Shown: positions 1 through 7,674, counted from the stretch's first letter. The stretch is 24,020 bases of DNA from UBA5216 sp043743335 (GCA_043743335.1 JAYTWR010000148.1:1-24020); one strand, 5' to 3'. Numbers and translations: made by a program. The notes: a model not told the origin generated them from the letters alone.

Positions 1-929
1 ACGCGCCGCCAGCGCTCGACCGTGGGCTTGAGGATGTTGTAATAGTTATCGGGTGGACCGCCCACGGGTTCCAGCGCTTCGGCGCGCATTTGCTTGCTCA
101 TCTCTTCGGTTTGCAAGATGCGCGACACTTCGCGATTCCATAACGCGACAATGTCTTTGGGCATGCCTTTCGGCCCCCATATCGCATACCAATGTGGTAC
201 GTCGAAACCCGGCACGCTTTCGCCGATGCTGGGCACATCGGGCAACGCGGCAGATCGTTTGGCGGTGGTAATGCCCAGCACGCGCAAACGTCCAGCCTTC
301 ATGTGCGGGATCACCGGCACTGCGCTTAACATGCCGATGTGCGCTTCGTTGCCGATGATGCCGACGATGGCCGGCCCTGCACCCTTGAACGGAATGTGCA
401 CGGTGTTGACCTTGGCTTCGAGATTCAACAACTCATGCGCAAAGTGCGTGACGCTGCCGACACCCACCGTACCATAACTCAGTTTGCCCGGGTTGGTGCG
501 TGCGTAGGCGATGAGTTCCTTAACGCTTTTCACCGGTAGCGTGGGGTTGGCCGTGAGCAACATGCCGGTGGTGCCCAACAAGATCACTGGCGTGATGCCA
601 TTGACCGGGTCGTAAGACAGCTTGTGATATGCCGAGGTGGCCGCGTAACTGCTCGATACCGTGATCAGCGTGTAGCCGTCAGGCTCGCTTCTGGCTGCGA
701 TCTCCGCGCCCATGGCGCCACCTGCACCAGGGCGGTTATCCACCACCACCGCCTGTCCCAGTGCCGCTGTGAGATGCGGCCCTATGGTGCGCGACAAAAT
801 ATCGGTGCCGCCGCCGGGCGCGAAGGGGGATATCAGGCGTATGGGTTTGGTGGGGTATTTTTGGGCGCCGGCAATCATCGTGATACAAGAAGCCATCACA
901 CACATTGCCAAAAATTTCAATTTAGTCAT
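1..929 (-). CDS. Bug-family (TctC-like) periplasmic binding protein, C-terminus cut by window edge
   Basis: A reading frame runs on the minus strand from ATG at 929 to base 1 with no stop, giving about 309 residues. The family is usually 320-330 residues, so only the last few are missing. The N-terminus is a Sec-type signal (MTKLKFLAMCVMASC.. to about residue 22). Then come the family hallmarks: YPTKPIRLISPFAPGGGTD (residues 25-43), VVDNRPGAGGAMGAEIAAR, SEPDGYTL and LPDVPSIGESVPGF. Bug proteins bind carboxylates or other small organic acids in the periplasm. They work with TctAB membrane proteins or act as orphan receptors. No TctAB gene is visible here. The gene is divergent from the MaoC gene at 1139. 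No strong Shine-Dalgarno is seen before the ATG, so the start rests on the signal peptide. The ligand cannot be predicted. Confidence 0.93.
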   Translation of the reverse strand, partial: MTKLKFLAMCVMASCITMIAGAQKYPTKPIRLISPFAPGGGTDILSRTIGPHLTAALGQAVVVDNRPGAGGAMGAEIAARSEPDGYTLITVSSSYAATSAYHKLSYDPVNGITPVILLGTTGMLLTANPTLPVKSVKELIAYARTNPGKLSYGTVGVGSVTHFAHELLNLEAKVNTVHIPFKGAGPAIVGIIGNEAHIGMLSAVPVIPHMKAGRLRVLGITTAKRSAALPDVPSIGESVPGFDVPHWYAIWGPKGMPKDIVALWNREVSRILQTEEMSKQMRAEALEPVGGPPDNYYNILKPTVERWRR

Positions 930-950
930 GTCGAACCCATAACGGGGTTT

Positions 951-1036
951 GCAGGGTGCAATAAGCGCAGCGCATTGCACCAACGGTTTGCATAACGAAA
1001 ATTCGGCGCATTGCGCTACGCTTAATGCGCCCTACG
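951..1036. repeat. Inverted pair of REP-like palindromes (GTAG-headed)
   Basis: Two related repeats of about 31 bases lie in opposite orientation, 951-981 and 1005-1036. Read on the minus strand, the right copy starts CGTAG and then forms a stem GGCGCATT / AATGCGCC around a loop containing AGCGTAGCG. The left copy is the same design with several changes (AGGGTGCAATAAGCGCAGCGC). A GTAG head plus an imperfect palindrome is the standard architecture of REP elements mobilised by RAYT (REP-associated tyrosine transposase) enzymes, and paired copies form a BIME. The pair lies in the intergenic space between the divergent Bug gene and MaoC gene. No RAYT gene is in the window. Confidence 0.7.
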
Positions 1037-1138
1037 TTACTGAAAATCGCTGTGATAGTATAACTCTCGAATTTCATCCACACCTGCGTTGTGCGGTGCT
1101 GCTCAATCGCAACGCAATCCAATATCAAAAGACACCCC

Positions 1139-1999
1139 ATGGCCATCCAATACGACAAACTGATGCAGTCCGACATTCCGCTGGTTGAGCAAACGCTGAC
1201 GCCGCGCGACACCCTGCTGTACGCGCTGGGCGTGGGCTTGGGTGCCGATCCGATGGACGAGCAGCAGTTGCAGTACGTGTATGAAAAAAATCTCAAGGCG
1301 CTGCCGACGATGGCGATTGTGTTGGGCTACCCCGGCCCGTGGCACGCCACCATGGACACCGGCATCACGCGCAGCCACGTGGTGCATGGCGAACAAGGGT
1401 TCGTCATTCACAAACCGCTGCCAGTGGAAGGCGTCATCACCGGCAAAACGCGCCTCAAGGCGGTGCTCGACAAGGGCGCTGACAAAGGCGCGCTGCTACT
1501 GACCGAATGCGAGGTGCGCAACACAGTCAACAACGACCTGATTTGCACACTGACTTCTACTACCTTCTGCCGCAAAGATGGCGGCTTTGGTGGCCCCGCC
1601 GGTCCACAAAAGCCGTTGCACGCCATCCCCGAACGTGCGCCGGACACCGTATGTGATCTCGTTACACTGCCGCAAGCCGCGCTGATTTATCGTTTGTCCG
1701 GCGACTACAACCCGCTGCACGCCGAGCCCGCCTATGCCGCACGCGCCGGCTACAAACAACCGATATTGCATGGGCGCGCCACCTTTAGTGTCGCCGGTCA
1801 CGCGCTGCTCAAAACCTGCTGCGGCTACGATTCCGCCAAATTCAAAAGCATGGAAGGCCGCTTTTCGTCACCCGTGTATCCGGGCGAAACCATCCGCACG
1901 GAAATGTGGATCGACGGCACGGTGGTGACGTTCCGCTCCACCGTACCAGCGCGCGGCGTTACCGTGTTGAACAATGGCCGCGCAGAAATAATTCAATAA
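1139..1999 (+). CDS. MaoC-type (double hot-dog) enoyl-CoA hydratase/dehydratase
   Basis: This is a 286-residue protein of the FOX2/hydratase-2 type, made of two tandem hot-dog folds. The C-terminal half carries the (R)-specific hydratase signature YRLSGDYNPLHAEPAYA (about residues 184-200) followed by PILHGRATF, with the expected catalytic Asp189 and His194. The N-terminal half (residues about 1-150) is the degenerate hot-dog usual in this architecture. Family members hydrate trans-2-enoyl-CoA to (R)-3-hydroxyacyl-CoA in the cytoplasm, in side-chain or fatty-acid degradation. The frame is open back to 1091, but MAIQYDKLMQ at 1139 is the typical family N-terminus and was chosen. The gene is a single unit that converges on the response-regulator gene. 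The fold call is firm; the substrate is unknown. Confidence 0.9.
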   Translation: MAIQYDKLMQSDIPLVEQTLTPRDTLLYALGVGLGADPMDEQQLQYVYEKNLKALPTMAIVLGYPGPWHATMDTGITRSHVVHGEQGFVIHKPLPVEGVITGKTRLKAVLDKGADKGALLLTECEVRNTVNNDLICTLTSTTFCRKDGGFGGPAGPQKPLHAIPERAPDTVCDLVTLPQAALIYRLSGDYNPLHAEPAYAARAGYKQPILHGRATFSVAGHALLKTCCGYDSAKFKSMEGRFSSPVYPGETIRTEMWIDGTVVTFRSTVPARGVTVLNNGRAEIIQ

Positions 2000-2022
2000 A
2001 ATCAATTAGTTATATAAATTCA
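1994..2022 (+). repeat. AT-rich recurring motif, copy 1 (CAATAAAATCAATT core)
   Basis: The 14-base core CAATAAAATCAATT at 1994-2007 continues as AGTTATATAAATTC. The same core occurs exactly at 21700-21713 (+) and 23736-23749 (-). Close variants lie at 7204-7231, 4117-4140 and, on the minus strand, about 16256-16266. This copy overlaps the end of the MaoC gene and fills the gap to the convergent regulator gene. No strong hairpin is seen. Its function is unknown. Confidence 0.5.
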
Positions 2023-2024
2023 CG

Positions 2025-2681
2025 CTAGCTGCCCAGCGCCGATACACCCTGCTGTGCGGCCACACGGATCAGTTGGGCCTGCGTTTCAACGCCGAGTTTT
2101 TGGCGTATCAGTGACTGATGGTTCGCCACCGTTTTCGCGCTAAGTTGCAGCTTGTCGGCGATGGTGGTGACGGTATCGCCTGCCACCAGCAAGCGCATGA
2201 CTTCAAACTCGCGGTTTGATAGCGCCTCAAGTCCCGCCGCGCCCCGCGCACCGACTGACTGCAACGCCAGTGCTTGCGCCATGTCGGGGCTGATGTAACG
2301 CACACCCCGCGCCACCGTGCGCACCGCGTCCACCAGCACCTCCGGCGCGCTGGCCTTGGTGACGTAACCCAGCGCGCCGGCCTGAAACGCGCGTGTGGCG
2401 AAGATCGGCTCTTCGTGCATGCTAAACATCAGCACCTTCGCCGCCGACTCGCGCGCCAGCATGCGGCGCATAGCCTCGATGCCGCTCGCGCCGGGCAGCG
2501 AAATATCCATCACCACCACATCGGGATTCAGGCGCTGAAATTCGCGGTAGGCGTCGGCGGCATTGGCCGCCTCACCCGTCACTCGAATGCCAACGCTGCG
2601 CTCTAGCAAACGACGATAACCTTCGCGCACCACCGAATGATCGTCCACCAAAAATACGGCAATTCCTGCAGATTGATTCAT
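2025..2681 (-). CDS. NarL/FixJ-family response regulator
   Basis: This is a 218-residue DNA-binding response regulator. The receiver domain (about residues 6-125) has the acidic pair Asp13-Asp14, the phospho-acceptor Asp59 in VVVMDISLPG, and Lys109 in GYVTKAS. The C-terminal LuxR-type helix-turn-helix spans about 152-212 (LSNREFEVMRLLVAGDT.. and LSAKTVANHQSLIRQKLGV). This domain order and length are standard for NarL/UhpA-like regulators. The sensor kinase gene lies just upstream on the same strand (stop at 2847), so the two should form one system, although 165 bases of repeat-bearing DNA separate them. The target genes are unknown; the nearby TonB receptor is a candidate only by position. 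Confidence 0.95.
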   Translation of the reverse strand: MNQSAGIAVFLVDDHSVVREGYRRLLERSVGIRVTGEAANAADAYREFQRLNPDVVVMDISLPGASGIEAMRRMLARESAAKVLMFSMHEEPIFATRAFQAGALGYVTKASAPEVLVDAVRTVARGVRYISPDMAQALALQSVGARGAAGLEALSNREFEVMRLLVAGDTVTTIADKLQLSAKTVANHQSLIRQKLGVETQAQLIRVAAQQGVSALGS

Positions 2682-2685
2682 TTTA

Positions 2686-2842
2686 GAAAAACCATTTAGC
2701 CGCTGCGGGCGCAGAGAGCACCGAGTAAAAACAGTCGTTTAGACTGAAGCGCCCACTCGCCAACCGGTTAAGAAAGTGAATCACTGTAACACCCTGATAG
2801 CGCTCAGTGCGCTCAGTGCCCTCTGTGGCAAATGCCGTTTTC
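2686..2842. repeat. Degenerate inverted repeat between kinase and regulator genes
   Basis: Left arm 2686-2725 (AAAACCATTTAGCC.. then GCAGAGAGCACCGAG) and right arm 2802-2842 (CTCAGTGC.. CCTCTGTGGCAAATG) are imperfect reverse complements. The right arm also contains GCGCTCAGT twice in tandem (2800-2818). The wording resembles the widespread bacterial intergenic repeat built on CTCTGTGG/CCACAGAG. It fills the 165-base gap between the two genes of the two-component system. It may be an old insertion; no coding signal is seen. Confidence 0.5.
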
Positions 2843-2846
2843 AGCA

Positions 2847-3818
2847 TCATGCCGTCACCGGTATCACCGCGCGGATGCGAAAGCCCTGCCCCGATTCTGA
2901 CGTCAGCGTAATCTCGCCGCCCAACGCTTCGATGCGCTCGCGCATGCCCACCAGCCCCAGTCCCGGCCCCGGCCCCGGCCCCGGCCCCAGCTCTGTCGCC
3001 CGTGCGGGCATTTGCGCCGATGTCCCCGCACCGTCATCCGCCACGGTCATCACCAGACGCTCGCGCTCGCGTAGCAGGCTGATGCGCACGTGACGCGCCT
3101 GCGCATGGCGCACCACGTTGTTCAGCGCCTCTTGCACCAGACGATAGCAGGTAATATTGACGTTTTCATTCAGCGTATCCACGCTGGCATCGACCTCCAG
3201 CGTGGCGCGCGTGTGCGGATGGCGCGTCTGCCATTGCTGCACCAGATGCTCCAAAGCCGCGCTCAAGCCCAGCTCGTCGAGCCCTGCGGGGCGCAAGCGG
3301 CGCAGCATGTCGCGTATGGTACCTTGCACGTGATCGGCGACGCCGATGATCGCCACCGCCGCCGCGTGGGTGTGCACCGCGTTGCCGTCGCTCCAGCCGC
3401 GGATGGCTACCGCATCGATTTTGATGGCGTTCAGGTGCTGGCCCAGTTCGTCGTGCAACTCGCGCGCAAGCTGCTTGCGCTCCTCTTCCTGCACCTGCAC
3501 ATGCGACAGCGACAAGCGCCGGTTCTCCGCGAGCGTGTCTGCCAATTGCTTTTCCAGCGCCATGCGCCGCACGAGTTCTACGCGCGCCTCGCACACGCGC
3601 CGCCAGCCAAACCACGACAGCGCCGCCGCCAAAAACAACAACACGCCCGGCAACTCATCCAGTTGGTAGCGCTCCCACGGACGCGTGAGCGCCAGCACGA
3701 TTTCGTTCAACTCAAAAAACGCACTTAGCGCAAAAAAAATAACCGTGCCCGCCAATACCAGCGCCAGATCGCGGCGCGACGCGCCGCCTGTGTTTTCATT
3801 CGCCACACGCACTGCCAT
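2847..3818 (-). CDS. NarX/DegS-type sensor histidine kinase (HisKA_3), membrane-anchored
   Basis: This is a 323-residue kinase. Two hydrophobic segments (about residues 18-38 and 56-72) anchor it, with almost no periplasmic loop, so it probably senses a membrane or cytoplasmic cue. A short coiled-coil-like linker (about 76-118) leads to the HisKA_3 dimerisation helix QLARELHDELGQHLN, with phospho-acceptor His122. The HATPase_c domain has its N box (QEALNNVVRHA, 229-239), the Asp box (VADDGAG, 259-265) and the Gly-rich lid GLGLVGMRERIE (286-297). The lid is preceded by an odd GPGPGPGPG stretch (278-286) coded by a hexanucleotide repeat. The start at 3818 is supported by GGAG at 3824-3827. The partner is the downstream NarL-type regulator. 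Confidence 0.93.
   Translation of the reverse strand: MAVRVANENTGGASRRDLALVLAGTVIFFALSAFFELNEIVLALTRPWERYQLDELPGVLLFLAAALSWFGWRRVCEARVELVRRMALEKQLADTLAENRRLSLSHVQVQEEERKQLARELHDELGQHLNAIKIDAVAIRGWSDGNAVHTHAAAVAIIGVADHVQGTIRDMLRRLRPAGLDELGLSAALEHLVQQWQTRHPHTRATLEVDASVDTLNENVNITCYRLVQEALNNVVRHAQARHVRISLLRERERLVMTVADDGAGTSAQMPARATELGPGPGPGPGLGLVGMRERIEALGGEITLTSESGQGFRIRAVIPVTA
2962..2988. repeat. CCCGGC hexanucleotide repeat (4.5 units) inside the kinase ATP lid
   Basis: CCCGGC is repeated four and a half times without interruption at 2962-2988. On the coding (minus) strand each unit encodes Gly-Pro, giving GPGPGPGPG directly before the conserved GLGLVGMRER lid motif. Gain or loss of units would change the lid length by two residues without shifting the frame. 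Confidence 0.9.
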
Positions 3819-3950
3819 AACATCTCCGGGAAAAACTCACGGACTTCTTCGGGAAAAGGTCACCGCTTGCCACGCCACCGACAATGCAATACTACAAGGC
3901 AACCCGCATCAACACCGGTCGCATGGTGCTGACCACCAACGGCGGGCAAT

Positions 3951-4118
3951 AAAAAACTGTAACTGTTCAGTTTAACCGTAGGATGCCGGTGACGAAGGAA
4001 CCGCATCAGTCGTGGTGCTGACATCGTGATATGGCCTTACGTACGCACGTCACGCGAACGATGCGGTTCGCTACGCTCACCGGCATCCTACGACGAAGCT
4101 GAACAGTTACAAAAAACT
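3951..4118. mobile_element. MITE-like non-autonomous element (3959-4110) with 8-bp target duplication
   Basis: Perfect 12-bp terminal inverted repeats, GTAACTGTTCAG at 3959-3970 and its reverse complement at 4099-4110, bound a 152-bp element. An exact 8-bp direct repeat AAAAAACT (3951-3958 and 4111-4118) abuts both ends, as a target-site duplication would. Inside, each arm carries a REP-like unit CGTAGGATGCCGGTGA (left 3977-3992; right about 4075-4091), followed by GAACCGCATC or a near match. The arms are therefore inverted over roughly 50 bases, while the centre (about 4012-4050) is not. There is no open reading frame. The element fills most of the 323-base space between the divergent kinase and TonB-receptor genes and ends 31 bases before the receptor start. 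The remaining DNA, 3819-3950, shows nothing recognisable. Confidence 0.72.
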
Positions 4119-4140
4119 TTTTAAAAACAACTATTTAACT
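4117..4140 (+). repeat. AT-rich recurring motif, variant copy before the TonB-receptor start
   Basis: CTTTTTAAAAACAACTATTTAACT ends two bases before ATG 4142. It is a looser version of the motif that precedes the ATG at 7234 in the same way (TTTAAAAACAATTAGTTAC.. then CTCATG). It may be a translation-initiation or leader element, but its function is unknown. Confidence 0.4.
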
Positions 4141-4141
4141 C

Positions 4142-6682
4142 ATGACTTCGCTAACCGTTACGCGCGCATTCTACTCACGCGCAGCACTGTCTGCCACGCT
4201 AATCATCGGCGCTAATTCAGCCACGCAAGCTGCCGAAGCCAAACCCGCCACGCTAGCGCCCGTTGAAGTCATCGGCACCACGCCGTTGCCCGGCCTCGGC
4301 GTATCGCGTGACCAAATTCCCGCGCCCGTGCAATCCGCCACTGGTGCTGACATCCAGCGCAGCAATGCCATCAGCATCGCTGACTACCTCAATCGCAATC
4401 TCGGCAGCGTGCATATTAACGAGATGCAGAACAATCCCTTCCAGCCCGACGTGGTGTACCGGGGCTATACCGCCTCGCCGTTGCTGGGCACGCCACAGGG
4501 CTTATCCGTTTACATGGACGGTGTGCGACTTAATCAACCCTTCGGCGACGTGGTGAGCTGGGATTTGATTCCCAAATCCGCCATTGCCTCCATTCACCTG
4601 ATGCCCGGCTCCAATCCGTTGTTTGGACTCAACACGCTCGGCGGCGCGTTGTCGATACAAACCAAAGACGGCCGCAGCCATCCCGGCGCGTTTGTGCAAA
4701 CGTACATCGGACTAAACACGCGGCGTGCAGCCGAGTTCGAATACGGCGGCAGCAATCAAAAATTCGACTGGTTCGTCACCGGCAATCTCTTTCGCGAGCG
4801 CGGCTGGCGCGACGCGTCACCGTCGCGCATCGGGCAACTCTTCGGCAAGCTGGGCTGGCGCAACGCCGTGACGGATATCAAGCTTACGTTGTCGCACGCC
4901 GACAACACCTTGCTAGGCAGCGCATTGCAGGAGTTTCGCCTGCTGGCGCAGGACTACGCTAGGGTCTATACCAAGCCTGATATTACCGACAACAAATCCA
5001 CGCTCCTGAATCTGGGGCTCAATCACAGCTTCAGCGACAACGCCTTGTTTTCCGGCAATGCGTACTATCGCAAGATGCAGACCGGCACGCTCAACGCCGA
5101 CATCAGCGAAACCTCGCTGGATCAAGCGGTGTATCAACCGAATGCCGCTGAGCGCGCTGCGCTGACCGCCGCCGGCTTTAGCGGCTTTCCGGTCGCAGGG
5201 GCCACCGCTGCCAACACGCCGTTTCCGTTTTGGCGTTGCATTGCCAACGTGTTGCTGCGCGATGAACCCGGCGAGAAATGCAACGCGCTCATCAACCGTT
5301 CGCACACCACGCAAGACAACTACGGATGGTCCGGGCAAGGTACATGGCTCGGCACGCTCGCGGGCCTCAAGCACCAGTTCACTGGCGGCGCGGCGTACGA
5401 CGCCAGTACGGCCAAGTTTTCACAAACCACGCAGATCGGCTATCTCAACCCGGACCGCAGCATCACCGGCCTCAACGCGTTTGCCGACGGCGTCACTGGC
5501 GGTAACATTAATACCGTACCGTTCGACAATCGCGTGGAATTACATGGCCGCACGCATACTTGGAGCGCCTACGCCACTGACACCATCGCCATCAACGACC
5601 GCATCCACCTCACGCTGTCGGGGCGCTACAACCGCACGCAAGTCGTCAACACCGATCAACTGCTGCCGGGCGGCGGCCCTGGTTCGCTCAATGGCAACCA
5701 CACGTTCAGCCGCTTTAATCCAGCGTCGGGTTTAAACATCACCCTCAGCAACGCACTCAAGGCCTATGCCGGTTACAGCGAAGGCAGCCGCGCGCCCAGC
5801 GCCATAGAATTGGGCTGCGCCGACCCCTTGAACCCGTGCCGGCTACCCGGTTCGCTGGCAGGCGACCCGCCACTGAAACAAGTCGTGACCAAAACCCTCG
5901 AACTCGGTTTTCATGGCACATTCAGCGGCGGCGCGCGCTGGAACGCAGGTGTGTTCCGCGCGGAAAACAACGACGATATTCAATTTGTGGCCGCGCCCGC
6001 CAACAACCAGTTCGGCTATTTCACCAACGTCGGCAAGACGCGCCGCGACGGCTTTGAAGCGGGCCTTAACCACAAGGTCGGCGCGTGGAGCACGGGTGCC
6101 AACTACACCTGGCTCGACGCCACCTACCAATCCGCCGAAACGTTAAACGGCGTAGGCAACAGCAGCAATGACAGCGCGCGTGCCGGCAATGGCGGCGTGC
6201 CGGGCAACATCCGTGTCACACCCGGAAATCACATCCCGCTGATACCGCAGCATCTCTTTAAAGCGCATGCTGACTACCAATTCACCGGCGCGCTGAATGC
6301 CGGCGTGAGCATGAATGCCGTCGGCAGCGCTTACGCCCGTGGCAACGAGAACAATTTGCACACGCCAAATGGCATCACCTATTTGGGCGCAGGCAAATCC
6401 GCCGGTTACGCGGTGCTTAACTTGAATGCGCGCTATCAGGCCGACAAACAGTTGGGCTTTTTTATGCAACTCAACAACGTGCTCAATCGCGACTATTCCA
6501 CTGCCGCGCAACTGGGGCCGACCGGCCTCACCGCCAACGGGCAATACATTGCACGTCCGCTGCCGGCTAACGCCAACGGCGACTTCCCTGTGGTGCAATC
6601 CACCTTCTACTCGCCGGGTGCGCCGCGTACCGCGTGGATCGGGTTACGCTATCAGTTTGACGCGCCCGCCGCCAAGCACTGA
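4142..6682 (+). CDS. TonB-dependent outer-membrane receptor
   Basis: This is an 846-residue protein. An N-terminal signal peptide ends near residue 30 (..ANSATQAAEA). There follow a TonB-box/linker region, a plug domain (about 50-170, including SIADYLNRNLGSVHINEMQ, VVYRGYTASPLLGTPQGLSV and PGSNPLFGLNTLGGALSI) and a long beta-barrel to the C-terminus. Barrel hallmarks include GFEAGLNHKVGAWSTGANYT, NLNARYQADKQLGFFMQLNN and the terminal strand AWIGLRYQF. An extra DAPAAKH tail follows, so the protein does not end on the aromatic residue usual for BAM recognition. Such receptors import siderophores, cobalamin, sugars or other large ligands using TonB energy; the substrate cannot be named. No Fur-box-like sequence was seen upstream, where the MITE lies. 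No Shine-Dalgarno is obvious before the ATG. Confidence 0.94.
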   Translation: MTSLTVTRAFYSRAALSATLIIGANSATQAAEAKPATLAPVEVIGTTPLPGLGVSRDQIPAPVQSATGADIQRSNAISIADYLNRNLGSVHINEMQNNPFQPDVVYRGYTASPLLGTPQGLSVYMDGVRLNQPFGDVVSWDLIPKSAIASIHLMPGSNPLFGLNTLGGALSIQTKDGRSHPGAFVQTYIGLNTRRAAEFEYGGSNQKFDWFVTGNLFRERGWRDASPSRIGQLFGKLGWRNAVTDIKLTLSHADNTLLGSALQEFRLLAQDYARVYTKPDITDNKSTLLNLGLNHSFSDNALFSGNAYYRKMQTGTLNADISETSLDQAVYQPNAAERAALTAAGFSGFPVAGATAANTPFPFWRCIANVLLRDEPGEKCNALINRSHTTQDNYGWSGQGTWLGTLAGLKHQFTGGAAYDASTAKFSQTTQIGYLNPDRSITGLNAFADGVTGGNINTVPFDNRVELHGRTHTWSAYATDTIAINDRIHLTLSGRYNRTQVVNTDQLLPGGGPGSLNGNHTFSRFNPASGLNITLSNALKAYAGYSEGSRAPSAIELGCADPLNPCRLPGSLAGDPPLKQVVTKTLELGFHGTFSGGARWNAGVFRAENNDDIQFVAAPANNQFGYFTNVGKTRRDGFEAGLNHKVGAWSTGANYTWLDATYQSAETLNGVGNSSNDSARAGNGGVPGNIRVTPGNHIPLIPQHLFKAHADYQFTGALNAGVSMNAVGSAYARGNENNLHTPNGITYLGAGKSAGYAVLNLNARYQADKQLGFFMQLNNVLNRDYSTAAQLGPTGLTANGQYIARPLPANANGDFPVVQSTFYSPGAPRTAWIGLRYQFDAPAAKH

Positions 6683-6721
6683 CACCCGCAAATACCGCAA
6701 CTGCGCCCGAGCGACACGGTA

Positions 6722-7165
6722 GTGCGTCTAGTGCTCGACACCAATGTCTGGCTCGACTGGCTGGTGTTCGCGGATGCTGGCGTGACACCGCTACAAAAAG
6801 CGGTCGCCGCCGGTCACGCTGACATTGTGATTTCTTCAGCCTGCGAAGCTGAGCTGGTACGCGTGCTGGGATATCCCCTGTCAGGCCGCGCGCTCAACGC
6901 TGCGGCACAAGCCGCAGCGCTCGCACAATGCCGCGCCATTGCCCTGCTCATCAACACTGCTGCCTGCGCACCTGCCGCGCAGGAACTGCCGCGCTGCGCA
7001 GACCCAGACGATCAGATGTTCCTCGAACTCGCGCGCGACGCTCACGCCGACCTGCTGATTACCAAAGACCGCGACTTGCTCGCGCTCGCCACGCGCAAAG
7101 TCAAGCCACTGCCCTTTCGCATACTCACGCCACGCGAGTTCTCGCGCCACTTCGCCAGCGGTTAA
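6722..7165 (+). CDS. PIN-domain protein (putative RNase / toxin-like, COG1569 type)
   Basis: This 147-residue single-domain protein starts at GTG 6722. It shows the PIN acidic constellation: Asp in LVLDTNVWLDW (about residue 6), a Glu in ACEAELVRVL, an Asp pair in CADPDDQMFLELA, and Asp residues in ADLLITKDRDLLAL. PIN domains are Mg-dependent ribonucleases, often toxins in toxin-antitoxin pairs. No small antitoxin gene is visible on either side: the TonB-receptor gene ends 39 bases upstream and a pseudogene lies downstream. Members of this subgroup are often found alone, so a toxin role is not assured. The start is chosen from the canonical MRLVLDTN beginning. Confidence 0.88.
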   Translation: MRLVLDTNVWLDWLVFADAGVTPLQKAVAAGHADIVISSACEAELVRVLGYPLSGRALNAAAQAAALAQCRAIALLINTAACAPAAQELPRCADPDDQMFLELARDAHADLLITKDRDLLALATRKVKPLPFRILTPREFSRHFASG

Positions 7166-7203
7166 ACTGCATCCATGGCTCACCGAAAAATATAAAAATA
7201 GTT

Positions 7204-7231
7204 CTTTAAAAACAATTAGTTACATAAATTC
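7204..7231 (+). repeat. AT-rich recurring motif, copy before the pseudogene start
   Basis: CTTTAAAAACAATTAGTTAC followed by ATAAATTC ends two bases before ATG 7234. CAATTAGTTA and ATAAATTC are identical to the copy at 1994-2022 except for one T/C change between them. It lies between the PIN gene and the decayed binding-protein gene. Function unknown. Confidence 0.45.
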
Positions 7232-7233
7232 TC

Positions 7234-7646
7234 ATGCGCACTCCCACCACCCTGCAAGTCATGGCCACCGCCGCGTTCAAAGAAGCCTATACATTGCCTA
7301 TTCCAAGGGGCCGAGCGGGGTCTATCTCGTTAGCCTGTTTGAACGCTGGGGCATCACCGCGCAACTGGCCGTGAAGGTCAAGCAGGTGACGGGCGAACCG
7401 ATAGGCGCACTCGTCGCACGCGGCGAAGCGGAAATCGGCTTTCAGCAAATGAGCGAACTGATGCCGGTGCCGGGTATTGATATCCTCGGTGGCCTGTCGA
7501 AAGACATTGCGCAAATCACCGCGTTTTCCACCGGCAGGCATGGGGACAGCAAAGTGGCCGATACGGCAGACGCGCTCACGGCATTTTTCAAAGCCCCTGC
7601 CGCGCATGAATTGATCCACGCCAAAGGCATGGAAGCGGCTGCCTGA
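7234..7646 (+). pseudogene. ModA-like substrate-binding protein remnant, central deletion plus frameshift
   Basis: The first codons from ATG 7234 read MRTPTTLQVMATAAFKEAY, the start of a ModA-like (SBP_bac_11) binding protein. In the original frame this runs only 46 residues and stops at 7372-7374. From about 7294 another frame reads IAYSKGPSGVYLVSLFERWG and continues through VKVKQVTGEPIGALVARGEA and GFQQMSELMPVPGID to a normal C-terminus ..KGMEAAA at 7646. The two parts are the beginning and the C-terminal portion of one family member, so roughly 100 central residues have been lost. The junction carries GCCTAT twice (7285-7290 and 7296-7301), which suggests deletion at short homology. ATG 7371 could still start a 91-residue fragment. 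The parent would have bound an anion or small solute. Confidence 0.75.
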
Positions 7647-7674
7647 GTGACTGAAGAGCCTAAGATGGCGCGCC

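Noticed and set aside
6722..7165. PIN protein as half of a toxin-antitoxin pair
   Set aside because: No small antitoxin-like frame with a good start lies on either side, so only the PIN nuclease call is kept.
7371..7646. Intact 91-residue gene
   Set aside because: The translation is only the C-terminal part of a ModA-like binding protein without signal peptide or N-lobe. The matching N-terminal piece lies just upstream in another frame.
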